Shown piece after piece: positions 16,826-25,576 of a stretch of 64,000 bases of DNA (position 1 is the first letter of the stretch; the number at the start of each line of letters is the position of its first letter). The stretch comes from Bacillus sp. B15-48 (GTDB lineage Bacteria > Bacillota > Bacilli > Bacillales > Cytobacillaceae): the NCBI RefSeq assembly GCF_016879755.1, contig NZ_WOFU01000004.1, forward strand, positions 523,983-587,982, given 5' to 3'. The position numbers were made by a program, and so were the translations under genes. The notes under the pieces are model-generated. The model saw only the letters and a program-made list of their open reading frames with translations, searched no databases and had not been told where the DNA came from.

Positions 16826-16851
16826 GCGCAATTTCTATTCTGGAATTGCGC
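16826..16851 (-). terminator. Gene-end hairpin
   Basis: GCGCAATT/AATTGCGC stem with the family flank CCCTTTATTTGAAAA. It lies between the IS605 element and the lipoprotein gene. Confidence 0.5.
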
Positions 16852-16968
16852 CCTTTATTTGAAAATCGTCAACAAAATAAAGCAGCAAATAACGCTTATC
16901 TATAAAGTCTATAACCATACCCTTTTTTATTTGAAATGTTTACTTTATAATATTAAACGTTATACCTT

Positions 16969-17130
16969 GTCAACAACCCATGACTAAAGTCACGGGCTTG
17001 TAAGGTCTTACGACCTTTAGAATTTACAGCGGTCAACAAGACTAGTGTCCTGCCCTTCAAACCACGCTAGAGGTACTGTTTGGGCTCCAAGCAACCCGCT
17101 TGTCTTATTTAAGCCACGACTACTTGTGGC
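16969..17130 (-). ncRNA. Predicted omegaRNA/reRNA scaffold of the TnpB element
   Basis: In TnpB systems the guide RNA is made from the 3' end of tnpB plus the right end. Here that stretch contains several hairpins (TAAGGTCTTACGACCTTA and the terminal CATGAC/GTCACG stem) and ends at GTTGTTGAC. The 20 bases just outside (16949-16968) would be the guide. Inferred from family knowledge. Confidence 0.55.
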
Positions 17131-18392
17131 AGAATTTTTTCCTTAGTATAACGTTCTCCATAGTGTTTTAGGTTGAACGCCGAATTAATATCTCGGTCAT
17201 GATGTGTGCCACAAGAAGGACAATCCCATTCACGAATATCTACATTTCCTTTTAGTGCAGTATTCTTATGACCGCAAGTTGAACATAATTGTGTTGACGC
17301 AAAATCTTTCGCTGCTTTGACAAAGTATTTTCCTCGTTGTTTTAGTTTGTATTTTAGATACAGACGGAAATTACCAAAACCATTATCTTGCTGGTTTTTA
17401 GCATAATACTTGTTTTGTCCAATAGCACGAAGGTCTAGGTCCTCTACTACAATCATGTCATAACGATTCGCAAGAGCATAGGATTTCTTGTGAAGCCAAT
17501 CTTTTCGCTGGTTTGCTACTTTGGCTGTCAGTCTCGAAACGACAAGTCGTTGTTTTTCCCAACGATTAGAGCCTTTTACTCTGCGCGATAACACTCGTTG
17601 TTCTTTCGCTAGACGTTCTTCCATTTCTCGATAATATTGAGGATAATTGGCTTTCTTACCCTCATTGTCTATGAAAAAATGAGATTGTGAATAATCTAGC
17701 CCTAGAACACGAGTAGGTGTACCAATGCTTGCGATTTCCATTGGAAATTCAACACAAATAGACACGTCAAATTGCCCTTTCGTGTTCATAGTAACCGTTA
17801 CATTCTTAATTTTACTGCCTTGTGGTAATGGTCTATGTGTGTTTAGATTTAACCCAACTACTTTCACAGAAGACTTTTGTGCAGTTGGAAGATATAATAC
17901 TTCATCTTTAATGTAGATATTTCCGTTTTGATTGAATGTAGTATAGCTGGCTTTGCTATCCTTACGAGAATGGAACTTTGGTATTCCTTTTAAATCACGA
18001 AATGTCGGTTCTATCCCTAGTGTCTTCTGACGTTTTAAGGCAGATTTCTTGTATTGTTTCTTACATGCAATCTTGTTAAAGGCGGTTATCGCCTTGTTGA
18101 AGTGTTGCTTTGCTTCGTTAGAGGCGAATGCGTCTACAAGATATAAGTAAGCCACATTATCATTTACACATTGTTTTTTGAATTCAGATACAGTCGGCAT
18201 ACCCATCTTCTTTAAAGAAGGTAATTTATCGCCAACTTGATAGTTACTCTTTTCCAAATAATCATATAGGTGAGCAACATGGAGGTTATACATCTTTCTA
18301 TCTGCACCAAAACACTGCCGTAAATAGGTTTCTACCTCTTGAGAAATAGGGGTAGCGCGATACACATAGCCACGGTTTACTAATTCAAGCAT
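17109..18392 (-). CDS. tnpB: RNA-guided endonuclease TnpB
   Basis: 427 residues, full length. The RuvC-like nuclease residues are present: Asp in GLDYSQSHFF, Glu in VVEDLDLRAI and Asp in HHDRDINSAFN. The zinc finger is intact (CSTCGHK and CPSCGTHHDRD). The start is ATG 18392 behind AGGAGGTGA; the GTG at 18401 is part of that site. TnpB uses the right-end RNA to cut the donor site and retain the element. Because tnpA beside it is broken, this TnpB persists without its own transposase and could act on the gene-less relatives. Confidence 0.92.
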   Translation of the reverse strand: MLELVNRGYVYRATPISQEVETYLRQCFGADRKMYNLHVAHLYDYLEKSNYQVGDKLPSLKKMGMPTVSEFKKQCVNDNVAYLYLVDAFASNEAKQHFNKAITAFNKIACKKQYKKSALKRQKTLGIEPTFRDLKGIPKFHSRKDSKASYTTFNQNGNIYIKDEVLYLPTAQKSSVKVVGLNLNTHRPLPQGSKIKNVTVTMNTKGQFDVSICVEFPMEIASIGTPTRVLGLDYSQSHFFIDNEGKKANYPQYYREMEERLAKEQRVLSRRVKGSNRWEKQRLVVSRLTAKVANQRKDWLHKKSYALANRYDMIVVEDLDLRAIGQNKYYAKNQQDNGFGNFRLYLKYKLKQRGKYFVKAAKDFASTQLCSTCGHKNTALKGNVDIREWDCPSCGTHHDRDINSAFNLKHYGERYTKEKILPQVVVA

Positions 18393-18407
18393 TGGTTTCA
18401 CCTCCTG

Positions 18408-18814
18408 TCATTTTTGTTTTTGGCTTTGGATATATATACAAACCTGCTCTTCAGTATTTTCACTAACTGTAGCGATATATAACTAGGATTCCACAAATGA
18501 CCTCCCCAGAGAAATCTTTTGGATTTCGGGATGGCGTTTGAAAAATCTCCTAGCTGATTTCCCCTTTAAAGTCTTCACAACAGTTGGGATATAATAGGCT
18601 TTAAGGAAATCAACATATGAATATGGTCTTTATCGGTTTCCATTTCTTCAATCGTTATCTCGTGGTATTTGCAAAGTTCTATAAGAATTTCTTTTAATGA
18701 TTTTTCAATCTCATGGACAAGCACCTTTCTTCTGGACTTTACACACCACACTAGATGGTATTGAAGCGAGTAAACATAACCTCTACCGTGAATAACTGTT
18801 GACACAGTTATCAC
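18408..18814 (-). pseudogene. tnpA: Y1 transposase TnpA with about three frameshifts
   Basis: The first 72 codons are normal, reaching the HUH motif DHIHMLIS. Then frames must be changed to follow the family: YIPTVVKTLKGKSARRFFKR, then LWGGHLWNPSY, then IATVSENTEEQVCIYI, ending at TGA 18408-18410. The catalytic Tyr helix lies in the disrupted part. The encoded 79-residue product cannot transpose. Confidence 0.85.
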
Positions 18815-19047
18815 CCCATGTCTATTATCCTACAAAACAGATCCTATGTATAAAGATAGGTATTGAATTATCAACGAATTTTATTCTTTTTCAAAGATCA
18901 TATGTTCTTTTAGCCGAGAATGAGAATGTCGGACAATTGAGTTAGCAGAAGCTAACCCTTGTCCGAAGCCGATTCATCTCATGACTGAAGTCACGAGGGT
19001 TCTCGACTAAAGTCTAAAACATATGGATAAGTTGGGAGCTATATTTA

Positions 19048-19758
19048 TTGGGAACGCTAAAATCGATCTTATTGGGCTTATTTGGTTTAATTACCGTGTT
19101 TATTTTATCGATAGCTATTTTTGCATTCATTTCATTTATTCAAGAAAAATTATTTGTCCCCAGTAATTCTCTCATATGGGTTATTAAATCTTTTGCAGCA
19201 AAATTTGTTTTTATATATGAGTTTTACCTGATGTTTGGTCTTTTCCTTCTTTTAAGCAAGGATTTAAGAAAATGGTTTTCCGGATTTTATAAAAAACATC
19301 ATAGAACTGTATTCCCCATCTTCGGGATTGTTAACATTCTATTGTTTTATGCTGTTATTACGGATGTGGCAGTCGTAACGAATGATAAAATCGTCAACCA
19401 TTCCTTCCTCACACCACATGGGAAGCAATACAGCTATAGCAATATCACCAAGATCACTGCAGGTATTTATGGGAAGAATCGATTTTTAGGTTCCTCAAAA
19501 GGTCAATTTTATTACGTAATAGAATTAAATAACGGGACAAAAATAGATTTTGGGGATGGCGGCTCTAGTTTTGTCAGCTTCAATGAAGAGGATAGTAATG
19601 AGGCGGACCCCCGATTTATTCTTGCAAAACTTGACCGTCAATGGGTGGACATGGGGATTCCCAAAAAGGCCAGCATGTCTAATTTTAAATATACTCAGGA
19701 TTCTTTAGCCAAAATTTATTCAGATAAAATTCGCAGTATTTTAGAAAATACCAAGTAA
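19048..19758 (+). CDS. Membrane protein with C-terminal PH-like domain, unknown function
   Basis: 236 residues beginning at TTG 19048, with GGGAG about 10 bases upstream, only 42 bp from the IS605 left end, so the insertion may have replaced its promoter. Three membrane segments (residues ~6-32, 50-68 and 88-108) are followed by a soluble domain (KQYSYSNITKITAGIYG, YYVIELNNGTKIDFGDG) that resembles bacterial PH-like modules. A terminator follows at 19799. One of few plus-strand genes in the left half. Confidence 0.65.
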   Translation: MGTLKSILLGLFGLITVFILSIAIFAFISFIQEKLFVPSNSLIWVIKSFAAKFVFIYEFYLMFGLFLLLSKDLRKWFSGFYKKHHRTVFPIFGIVNILLFYAVITDVAVVTNDKIVNHSFLTPHGKQYSYSNITKITAGIYGKNRFLGSSKGQFYYVIELNNGTKIDFGDGGSSFVSFNEEDSNEADPRFILAKLDRQWVDMGIPKKASMSNFKYTQDSLAKIYSDKIRSILENTK

Positions 19759-19798
19759 ATATGCATCTTCTACAAATAGAACTTTTAATAATAAAACA

Positions 19799-19824
19799 GT
19801 TACACAGCTTAACAGTTGTGTAAC
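19799..19824 (+). terminator. Terminator of the membrane protein gene
   Basis: GTTACACA/TGTGTAAC stem followed by CATTTCTTCTTC. Confidence 0.65.
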
Positions 19825-19911
19825 CATTTCTTCTTCAATTAAATGGTCCCATTGTTGAGGGAATTCGGCAATCAAGAAATGCTGTTTATGGCAATATGTT
19901 TTATGAATGGA

Positions 19912-19965
19912 GAGAGCCTAAATATACAAGAAGGACATAAAAACTTGTATATTTTAGGCTCTTTA
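19912..19965. terminator. Strong bidirectional terminator hairpin
   Basis: GAGCCTAAATATACAAG pairs with CTTGTATATTTTAGGCTC, followed by TTTAATTTTATT. Upstream, 19858-19929 carries a short open frame (VEGIRQSRNAVYGNMFYEW) that may be the tail of a lost gene. Confidence 0.7.
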
Positions 19966-20005
19966 ATTTTATTCCTTATTGCTCGTTAGTTGAACCAGGA
20001 CTATA

Positions 20006-20473
20006 TTAACTCACAGTACAGTACATTTCATAACTCCCTAAAAATTCCTGTATTTCTTTTATTATAGTTTGCATATCTCCATATCCATCTACAGCTATTT
20101 CATATTCTGTGTCTAATCTATTTATTTTTGAAAATATATCATCTTCAATATTTCGTTGCCAAGCTAATCTATACATCAAAGTAACCACTTGCGGAATATC
20201 AATTTCTGTTTTCTCAAATGATTTGTATAGAAGACCTAAAATAACTTTCGATGCAGTTTCTACGTGATTTCCTCTTGTAATTTCACTTAAAAGAACGATA
20301 ACGTCATCTATTTTTTTATTACTCGATAACGAAACTCCGTAAAATTGGTATGGTATTTCAGATGAGCCCAATTGTAAAATCCTTAAATCAACCCATTCAA
20401 CTACTTTAGGAAGTTTAAAATACCCTATTCCCAATCCAAGTTCATATACAGCCACCTTTTCCGACAGGTTCAA
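20006..20473 (-). CDS. Hypothetical soluble protein
   Basis: 155 residues, mostly alpha-helical, beginning at TTG 20473 (MNLSEKVAVYELGLGIGYF). No ATG is available in frame and the ribosome binding site is unclear. The pattern VYELGLGIGYFKLPKVVEWV followed by LRILQLGSSEIPYQFYGVSL is one I associate with small Bacillus hypotheticals, but I cannot name a family. No catalytic motif seen. Confidence 0.55.
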   Translation of the reverse strand: MNLSEKVAVYELGLGIGYFKLPKVVEWVDLRILQLGSSEIPYQFYGVSLSSNKKIDDVIVLLSEITRGNHVETASKVILGLLYKSFEKTEIDIPQVVTLMYRLAWQRNIEDDIFSKINRLDTEYEIAVDGYGDMQTIIKEIQEFLGSYEMYCTVS

Positions 20474-20590
20474 TATTTTTTACTTCACCGCTCACGAAAT
20501 AATTTGTTTTAATTTTAGCGTATTTCACTTCAGCTAAACTCCTCAATAAAAAGCGACAGTCCTGATCCGCTATCGCACACGTTAGTTGCA

Positions 20591-20827
20591 TTAGAATATA
20601 ATTAATAACACTCCGAATAATGCTGAAACTAATCCAATAAACCAAATAAACAATGACCACGCTTTGATTCCAGAAAAGACCACAGGGAACTGCCAACCTA
20701 TTAAATCTGATATTAAATCTCCGAATGCTTCCATAAAGGTCTCTTTGGGGTCACCCTTTTTCCATAACCATTTTGAAATGAAAAATAGGGCAATACCAAT
20801 TGCGATAAGAATAATTCCATTAAGCAC
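20591..20827 (-). CDS. Small two-helix membrane protein
   Basis: 78 residues from GTG 20827, with GGTGGTGA six bases upstream. Hydrophobic segments at residues ~2-21 and ~52-77 flank an amphipathic loop KKGDPKETFMEAFGDLISDL. It ends immediately before a gene-end hairpin (20553-20576) with the flank CACACGTTAGTTG. No family recognised. Confidence 0.6.
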   Translation of the reverse strand: MLNGIILIAIGIALFFISKWLWKKGDPKETFMEAFGDLISDLIGWQFPVVFSGIKAWSLFIWFIGLVSALFGVLLIIF

Positions 20828-20919
20828 AAACTTTCACCACCTAATACTTATAATTATAAGCATCTAGTGTGGAATTTTATTCTTTTCTCGTACTCAATGT
20901 ATCTACCTAAACAGAAGAA

Positions 20920-20944
20920 GCGATAGCCTTTGTTCAGCTATCGC
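20920..20944 (-). terminator. Gene-end hairpin after the 60-residue gene
   Basis: Perfect GCGATAGC/GCTATCGC stem with TTCTTCTGTTT on the minus-strand 3' side and the flank CCCCGTAGCTTAATAAG right beside the stop at 20953. Confidence 0.75.
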
Positions 20945-20952
20945 CCCGTAGC

Positions 20953-21135
20953 TTAATAAGATAAGGATTGTTTACTTAATTGCTTATCAAGGCCATGGTA
21001 CTTTTCATCATCATATAACTCATTGAACCAGTTATATTTTCGTAATTCCTCAATATGCTTATCAATTTTCTTTGTATTTAAAGAATCATCTTGTCCAACA
21101 CTACCAAGCAATCCTGCAATAATCTCAAAAATCAT
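20953..21135 (-). CDS. Small hypothetical protein (60 aa)
   Basis: ATG with AGGAGACC nine bases upstream, a good translation signal. The first 12 residues are hydrophobic (MIFEIIAGLLGSVG) and the rest is charged and helical (KKIDKHIEELRKYNWFNELY). Likely a real small protein of unknown role; the stop lies directly before a gene-end hairpin. Confidence 0.6.
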   Translation of the reverse strand: MIFEIIAGLLGSVGQDDSLNTKKIDKHIEELRKYNWFNELYDDEKYHGLDKQLSKQSLSY

Positions 21136-21280
21136 AAAAGGGTCTCCTTCAGCCGAAATTTGATAATATATTTCCCCTAAAATGCACCGCGCCTATTAAA
21201 GTAAACTACCCGTTTGTTCAATAAACATGGCGATTAGCTTTATTCCGTGACCGCACCCGTTACTTGAATAAGCCTATTGC

Positions 21281-21625
21281 TTAAATCCCAAAGTGTATCA
21301 TAAATTTCTTTTCTTCTTTTGCTTGAGTAATTTTTGCTGCTAAATCTGTTAATTCGTCAGACTTTTTGAAGTGTGGCGAAGATACAACCAGATCATAAAA
21401 CAATGAAAGAGATTCAGGGGGAGTAATAGTAACTCCCCAATATGCTAGACCCAATTCTGGTCTATCATACGAATGGAAGTAACTCTTCATTATTTTTAAA
21501 GATTCTGAAAGATTTTGAATGAGATCATCGTCAACCGAAATACATTTATATTCTTTTGGGGCATAGTAGCCATAATCTTTTCGAATGTTAAAATCATCGA
21601 TAATGCCAAACTCATGGACAGGGAT
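21281..21625 (-). CDS. Hypothetical protein, probably longer than its ATG frame and with a lost start codon
   Basis: The only ATG start (21490) has no ribosome binding site. The frame continues upstream with protein-like sequence (PVHEFGIIDDFNIRKDYGYY, PKEYKCISVDDDLIQNLSES) to an ATC codon at 21623-21625 that follows AAAGGTTGATAAT. This suggests an original ATG there and a product of ~115 residues. The C-terminal part (YFHSYDRPELGLAYWGVTIT, then KFMIHFGI) belongs to a common Bacillus hypothetical family of unknown function. If ATC cannot serve as start, the gene is effectively inactive. Confidence 0.6.
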   Translation of the reverse strand: MPVHEFGIIDDFNIRKDYGYYAPKEYKCISVDDDLIQNLSESLKIMKSYFHSYDRPELGLAYWGVTITPPESLSLFYDLVVSSPHFKKSDELTDLAAKITQAKEEKKFMIHFGI

Positions 21626-21720
21626 ATATTATCAACCTTTCACATTATGAAATAATTCTATGGTAAAAAAACGAACAGATGCAGCTGTTATTCAACATTA
21701 GCACCCGTTACTTTAATAAG

Positions 21721-21984
21721 CTACAAGGGTGTCCAATTAGGGTCCTTCACATCATTTTCATTTGGTTTTCTTACAAACTCAATACACCTTTCTTCACAAG
21801 CCCCAAATAAGATATAGTTTTTCTGTGCTTGCCTTAAAGAAGGGATATTTGCACCACCACCATAATCAGGGTCATCATATTGAACTCCATCATCTTCCCA
21901 AAAGCAAATACTACATATGTCATAAGTTCCAGGAGGTTCTTCATCTAATGTTTTATAACCACAACATGGACATGTATATTTCAT
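21721..21984 (-). CDS. Cysteine-rich CPCC-domain protein
   Basis: 87 residues with the CPCC family signature: YTCPCCGYKTLDEEPPGTYD, then ICSICFWEDD, then PDYGGGANIPSLRQAQKNY and GACEERC. The two N-terminal cysteine pairs probably bind zinc. ATG preceded by GAGGTGA. Such proteins are frequent as single small genes in Bacillus and Proteobacteria; function unknown. The stop is followed by the gene-end flank GCACCCGTTACTTTAATAAG. Confidence 0.85.
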   Translation of the reverse strand: MKYTCPCCGYKTLDEEPPGTYDICSICFWEDDGVQYDDPDYGGGANIPSLRQAQKNYILFGACEERCIEFVRKPNENDVKDPNWTPL

Positions 21985-22064
21985 CTAATCACCTCAATAA
22001 TAGCATTTACCTTCTTCCGCTATACTGCCCTTTAAGTGTAAGCCCTTACAATCCAATTGAATAA

Positions 22065-22283
22065 TGTGAGTATATTAGTGGCTCTCTATTCCGCTAAGGG
22101 CGGCTCATTTTTTCCGCATTGACTGATTCAAAACTCCGCACTAGTGGCTCAATTTAGCTGCAATATTCAAAAATCATGTTCACCCATAAAAAAGACCAAG
22201 GGGGCTTGAAAAAATAATCGATTCACCTATACTTATTACCCACTTCTCTAAGGATTTTTCAAACGTAAAATGGCCAATTTTAC
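22065..22283. other. Intergenic stretch without recognisable genes
   Basis: No open frame with a ribosome binding site and no known RNA pattern seen here. It separates the small-gene zone from the stress protein and sirtuin genes. Confidence 0.6.
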
Positions 22284-22334
22284 AAAAAAAAGAAGAAGCT
22301 GCCGTTCATGCGAACCGCAGCTTTTCCTTCTTCC
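22284..22334. terminator. Bidirectional terminator-like hairpin
   Basis: GAAGAAGCTGC..GCAGCTTTTCCTTC arms with A-run on one side and T-rich sequence on the other. Confidence 0.65.
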
Positions 22335-22476
22335 TGCATCCTATTACTGTTTGTATTTTTACCATATCCTATCTGACATGTATGCATGACCGCCAACGCG
22401 GTAATATTTTACCGCTCTGGTATCAGGCACCAACATTTATACTGGCTATGAATGATTTTCCCTCAGGAATTACAAA

Positions 22477-22519
22477 GGGACGGACCCTGTGCTCCTTTAG
22501 GAAGCACAAGATACGTCCC
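22477..22519. repeat. REP-like palindrome (GGGACGGACC family)
   Basis: GGGACGGACCCTGTGCTCC and GGAAGCACAAGATACGTCCC form an imperfect hairpin with TTTA loop. Nearly the same sequence occurs at 60951-60993, and a perfect version at 63573-63614. The arm AAGCACAAGATACGTCC also abuts the IS1182-type ends, so the two repeat families are connected. Confidence 0.75.
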
Positions 22520-22819
22520 CTTGCTTTTCCCCTTGCTTTTCGGAGATTTGAAGATGGTTCATGCAAAGGAGATATTGCGAAGAGGTAAGCTTAAACGAAT
22601 CCAGCTAAATGAAACAATCACTATTGTAATAAGGTTTGATATAAAAAGGATACAAAGAGAAATATGTCCTAACTGTTCAGGTTATCTGCCCTTACGGCAT
22701 ATCTCCTCTATACGCTCGGGTTGTTTGCTTTCATTTTGTAAGAGTAAGTTAGTAATCCGCTATACCTGAATAAAAGTGGGCATACAGGGTAGTATAAAAC
22801 CATGAAAGAGGTGATAGGA

Positions 22820-23308
22820 ATGTCTAACATGCTAAAACAAGACGAAATTGAAACATTAAGAGGGTTAATTAAAGATATAGACACGGCCATGTTGACTACG
22901 GCTACTGAAGAAGGGCTTGTTTCTCGTCCCATGAAAACACAAGAAGTAGAGTTTGATGGTGACTTATGGTTTTTCACTAAAAAAGAGACGAATAAATATG
23001 ATGAAATATTACATGATCAAGATGTTAATGTAGCATATGTAGGTAAATCCTACGTTTCCGTCCGTGGAAGAGCGGAAATTGTTGAAGATTTAGACAAGAA
23101 AAAGGAATTGTGGAGCAAAGTATATGAGAAAATTATGCAAACTTCTTATGATGATCCTAACGTTATCTTGATAAAGGTAAAAGCGGAAGCAGCTGAATAT
23201 TGGGAAGGTGGAAATTTCATAAAGAAGATTGTCTTTTACTATCAACGCATGACAGGTCAAAGTTCTAAATCGACAGATATTAATGAAACAATTGAATTGA
23301 ATCATTAA
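22820..23308 (+). CDS. Pyridoxamine 5'-phosphate oxidase-like general stress protein (GSP26 type)
   Basis: 162 residues from ATG 22820, behind GAGGTGA. The split beta-barrel flavin-binding fold is shown by DTAMLTTATEEGLVSRPMKT, DLWFFTKKETNKYDEI and VAYVGKSYVSVRGRAEIVED, followed by the family's C-terminal LIKVKAEAAEYWEGG. Related proteins bind FMN or FAD and belong to stress regulons; enzymatic activity is unproven. The upstream 300 bp carry the REP palindrome; no sigma-B promoter with proper spacing was seen. Stands alone. Confidence 0.85.
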   Translation: MSNMLKQDEIETLRGLIKDIDTAMLTTATEEGLVSRPMKTQEVEFDGDLWFFTKKETNKYDEILHDQDVNVAYVGKSYVSVRGRAEIVEDLDKKKELWSKVYEKIMQTSYDDPNVILIKVKAEAAEYWEGGNFIKKIVFYYQRMTGQSSKSTDINETIELNH

Positions 23309-23556
23309 CAACAATAATGGGTTGTTTGGTTTTAGAACAATCCATCTTTCTATGTTGAGTTTATGTTATGTTAACCAATGAAATTTCATCGTCGGCCCCA
23401 CCGTTACTTAACTGCAGATTATCATGGTTACCTATCAAACTTGGATATACTTTAAGCTGCAACCTTTGCAAGATTTCTAGGTTCTTCCTATTTGTTTCCC
23501 ACATCATAAAAAATCATCAACCCACTAAACAATAATTATTATTAAGAAGAAGCACA

Positions 23557-23735
23557 GGGTACGTCCGAGACCAGTGAAAAAGTAGGGAGTACATAAAAAT
23601 CAACTTAATCAGGGGGTACCAAAATGTCTCCCTCTGTAAGTAACGCGCCTTAGAAGCGATTCTAGAGCCTCGTTTTTCTATCTTCTTTTCTCATTTAATA
23701 AAATTTGGACTTTTTCACCAGTCTCGGTACGTCCC
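23557..23735. mobile_element. IS1182-derived MITE (179 bp)
   Basis: Inverted ends GGGTACGTCCGAGACCAGTG and CACCAGTCTCGGTACGTCCC enclose about 120 bp of non-coding DNA. The flank on its left (23400-23556, ACCTATCAAACTT..AAGAAGAAGCACA) is a diverged copy of 13910-14050, so element and flank have moved or been duplicated together. Confidence 0.75.
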
Positions 23736-24026
23736 CATGCTTCCGCAAATCCGTGTGTAGGGCGTAGCTATCGTCGATATACTTGTTCATAAAACTTGCC
23801 TCCTACAGCATTTAACAATTTTTTCATTCCTTCTTTAGGAATGTTTTCAAACTTTGCTAAGTGTAAGGTTAAATCTACAAGTTGTTTAAGATTTGAGTGG
23901 TTTATATATATTTAAAACTTATAGAATACTTCATTCTCAAAAGGTATTTGTCGATACAGCAGTACTGTATCAACAAAACTGTTCATCAAAATGTGAAAAC
24001 CTACAGTAGGTTTCTTCTTTATATTT
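23736..24026. other. Intergenic stretch with a possible gene remnant
   Basis: On the minus strand around 23765-23890 there is protein-like sequence (LVDLTLHLAKFENIPKEGMK, KLLNAVGGKFYEQVYRR) without a complete frame; family not recognised. Nothing else seen. Confidence 0.35.
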
Positions 24027-24605
24027 TCACGCGTTTGTTTCAATACTTTTTTGCAAGAGATGTTTTGCAAAATCAACAAGCCCATGTGCTTCTTCCGTCC
24101 GAAGAAAATCTTTATCAAAGGCTTCAGGTCCCAATCGGAAGCGATCCAGTGCGTCGGCATCCTTGAAAATCTGATACAGTAGCACGCCCCGTTCACTAAC
24201 CGCAGGCAACTTTGCAATTTCTGCCAAACCAAGCGAATCATCCTGATCATGATAATAGGTGATGTAGTAGGTATGGGCATCAAAGTGTAAAACTTGCTCC
24301 CGGCAATAATCTTTGTAATACGCTGCCGCACGACTACCATGCCCCTTATCAATCCCATCATCGAGGCGGCGGGAATCATGGAATATAGCCGCCATTCCTA
24401 ATTTGTCTAACTCCCCATCACTAAGATCTTTTTGATGTCCAATAAGAAGCGCCAAGAGCAGCACGCGAGCGCTATGGGCTTTCGTATGCCATTCACTATC
24501 CGGCAGCCAAAACTCTACGTTTTCCTCCATAAATTTATACCATAACTCATAATGCTTCTTGATGGGTTGGCAAACTGGTTCATTCAAAATATTTGCTTGA
24601 AACAT
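24027..24605 (-). CDS. HD-domain phosphohydrolase
   Basis: 192 residues. The HD metal site is complete: His44 (HTKAHSARVLLL), His76-Asp77 (AAIFHDSRRLDDGID), His89 and Asp151/154 (FKDADALDRFRLG). Members hydrolyse nucleotides or cyclic nucleotides; the substrate here is unknown. ATG 24605 behind GGGGGAAA. It is the last gene of an operon with three sirtuins, 36 bp after the third, so its substrate may be an ADP-ribose or nicotinamide-nucleotide derivative (inference). A previously intact family length is kept. Confidence 0.82.
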   Translation of the reverse strand: MFQANILNEPVCQPIKKHYELWYKFMEENVEFWLPDSEWHTKAHSARVLLLALLIGHQKDLSDGELDKLGMAAIFHDSRRLDDGIDKGHGSRAAAYYKDYCREQVLHFDAHTYYITYYHDQDDSLGLAEIAKLPAVSERGVLLYQIFKDADALDRFRLGPEAFDKDFLRTEEAHGLVDFAKHLLQKSIETNA

Positions 24606-24641
24606 TTTTTATTTCCCCCATTATGTTTTTATTAAGGTGAA

Positions 24642-25493
24642 TCAGGCTTGTTTTAGCTGCACTAACTGCTCTAACACTTCCGCAATATCACCGTCGATAC
24701 CAATGGATTTATCAGCAATGACATCTGGAATATAAAGCTCTCTCCCCTTATTTAAGGTAATATAGGTAGCATTTTCCTCTAAGCTAGTTAAATTCATAAA
24801 CGGGGCTTTAATCAATTGATTTCTTGCTCCTACACCTAATTCCAGCAGGACTAATTTCTTATTATAAGCATTCTCGATAAAATCCTTATAAGCCTGAAAG
24901 CTAGTTTGCCATTCTTCGCCCTTTAAAAAATTCCGATCGACTTCTACATGGACTTGCATTGGGCCACCACATTCTGGACATTTAGGAATAAGGTTTGAAG
25001 GAACTTTTCCATTTTCTTGGTTTCGGGCCATTTTACTCAATATTTCGTCACCTTGGTAAATTCGATTATGGCAACCATTGGAACATTGCAAATACCGACT
25101 ATTGCCTTCTATTTCGAAAAGGCGTTCCTTTGAAAATCCTGCCAGTGTAAAATGAGAATCTGTATTAGAGGTGACCACAAAATAATTTTTATCCTTCACC
25201 AGTTCATAAAGGTTCTTCATAATAGGACTAGCTTCCTTGTTTTGTAAAAAGTAGGCGTACATACGGCTGAAAAATGCCCACTTTTCTTCCTCGGAAGGAT
25301 ATGGATAAAAAGCTCCCTGTACGATGTTACGAAAACCATACTTTTTACGAAAATCGCCAAAATGTCCCAAAAAAGACGAATCCTCCGCAAAAATATTATA
25401 ACCTTCCGAAATGGCGAGGCCATTACTTGCGCCGATTAGAATGCTGTCAGCTTTCTTGATTTTGCTTAAAACTTCTTGATACTTCTCTTCCAT
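24642..25493 (-). CDS. SirTM-like (class M) sirtuin, paralogue 3
   Basis: 283 residues from ATG 25493, behind GGAGG; the ATG at 25505 overlaps that site. NAD-binding motif GASNGLAISEG near residue 21, the TSNTDSHF motif (equivalent of TQNID) near residue 112, and four zinc cysteines CSNGC and CPECGG. These match the Firmicute Sir2 branch known as SirTM, which removes ADP-ribose from, or transfers it to, protein targets instead of deacetylating. The usual sirtuin catalytic His-Gly is absent (EIEGNSRYLQC). Diverged more than the other two copies. No macrodomain, GcvH-L or lipoate ligase gene is nearby, unlike described SirTM operons. Confidence 0.85.
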   Translation of the reverse strand: MEEKYQEVLSKIKKADSILIGASNGLAISEGYNIFAEDSSFLGHFGDFRKKYGFRNIVQGAFYPYPSEEEKWAFFSRMYAYFLQNKEASPIMKNLYELVKDKNYFVVTSNTDSHFTLAGFSKERLFEIEGNSRYLQCSNGCHNRIYQGDEILSKMARNQENGKVPSNLIPKCPECGGPMQVHVEVDRNFLKGEEWQTSFQAYKDFIENAYNKKLVLLELGVGARNQLIKAPFMNLTSLEENATYITLNKGRELYIPDVIADKSIGIDGDIAEVLEQLVQLKQA

Positions 25494-25576
25494 ATGAACC
25501 TCCATTATTTCAAAAGTTTCGATAAATCTATTTTGTTTATTGAATTCGTGTAATGCGAAGCCGGATCTCTCAGTAC

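Larger units (their letters stand above)
16969..19006 (-). mobile_element. IS200/IS605-family element (intact tnpB, broken tnpA)
   Basis: The right-end tip GTCAACAAC (16969) and hairpin CATGACTAAAGTCACGGG lie at one side; the left-end hairpin CTCATGACTGAAGTCACGAG and tip near 19006 lie at the other. Order on the minus strand is left end, tnpA remnant, tnpB, right end. The same ends occur in the derivatives at 5511-5934 and 10369-10405. Confidence 0.85.

Noticed and set aside
22382..22769. Overlapping plus-strand ORFs of 68 and 105 codons
   Set aside because: Both read through the REP palindrome in different frames; no conserved features.
24027..24379. Alternative minus-strand frame of 155 codons over the HD gene
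   Set aside because: It is the shadow of the HD phosphohydrolase frame, which has the complete metal motif and ribosome binding site.
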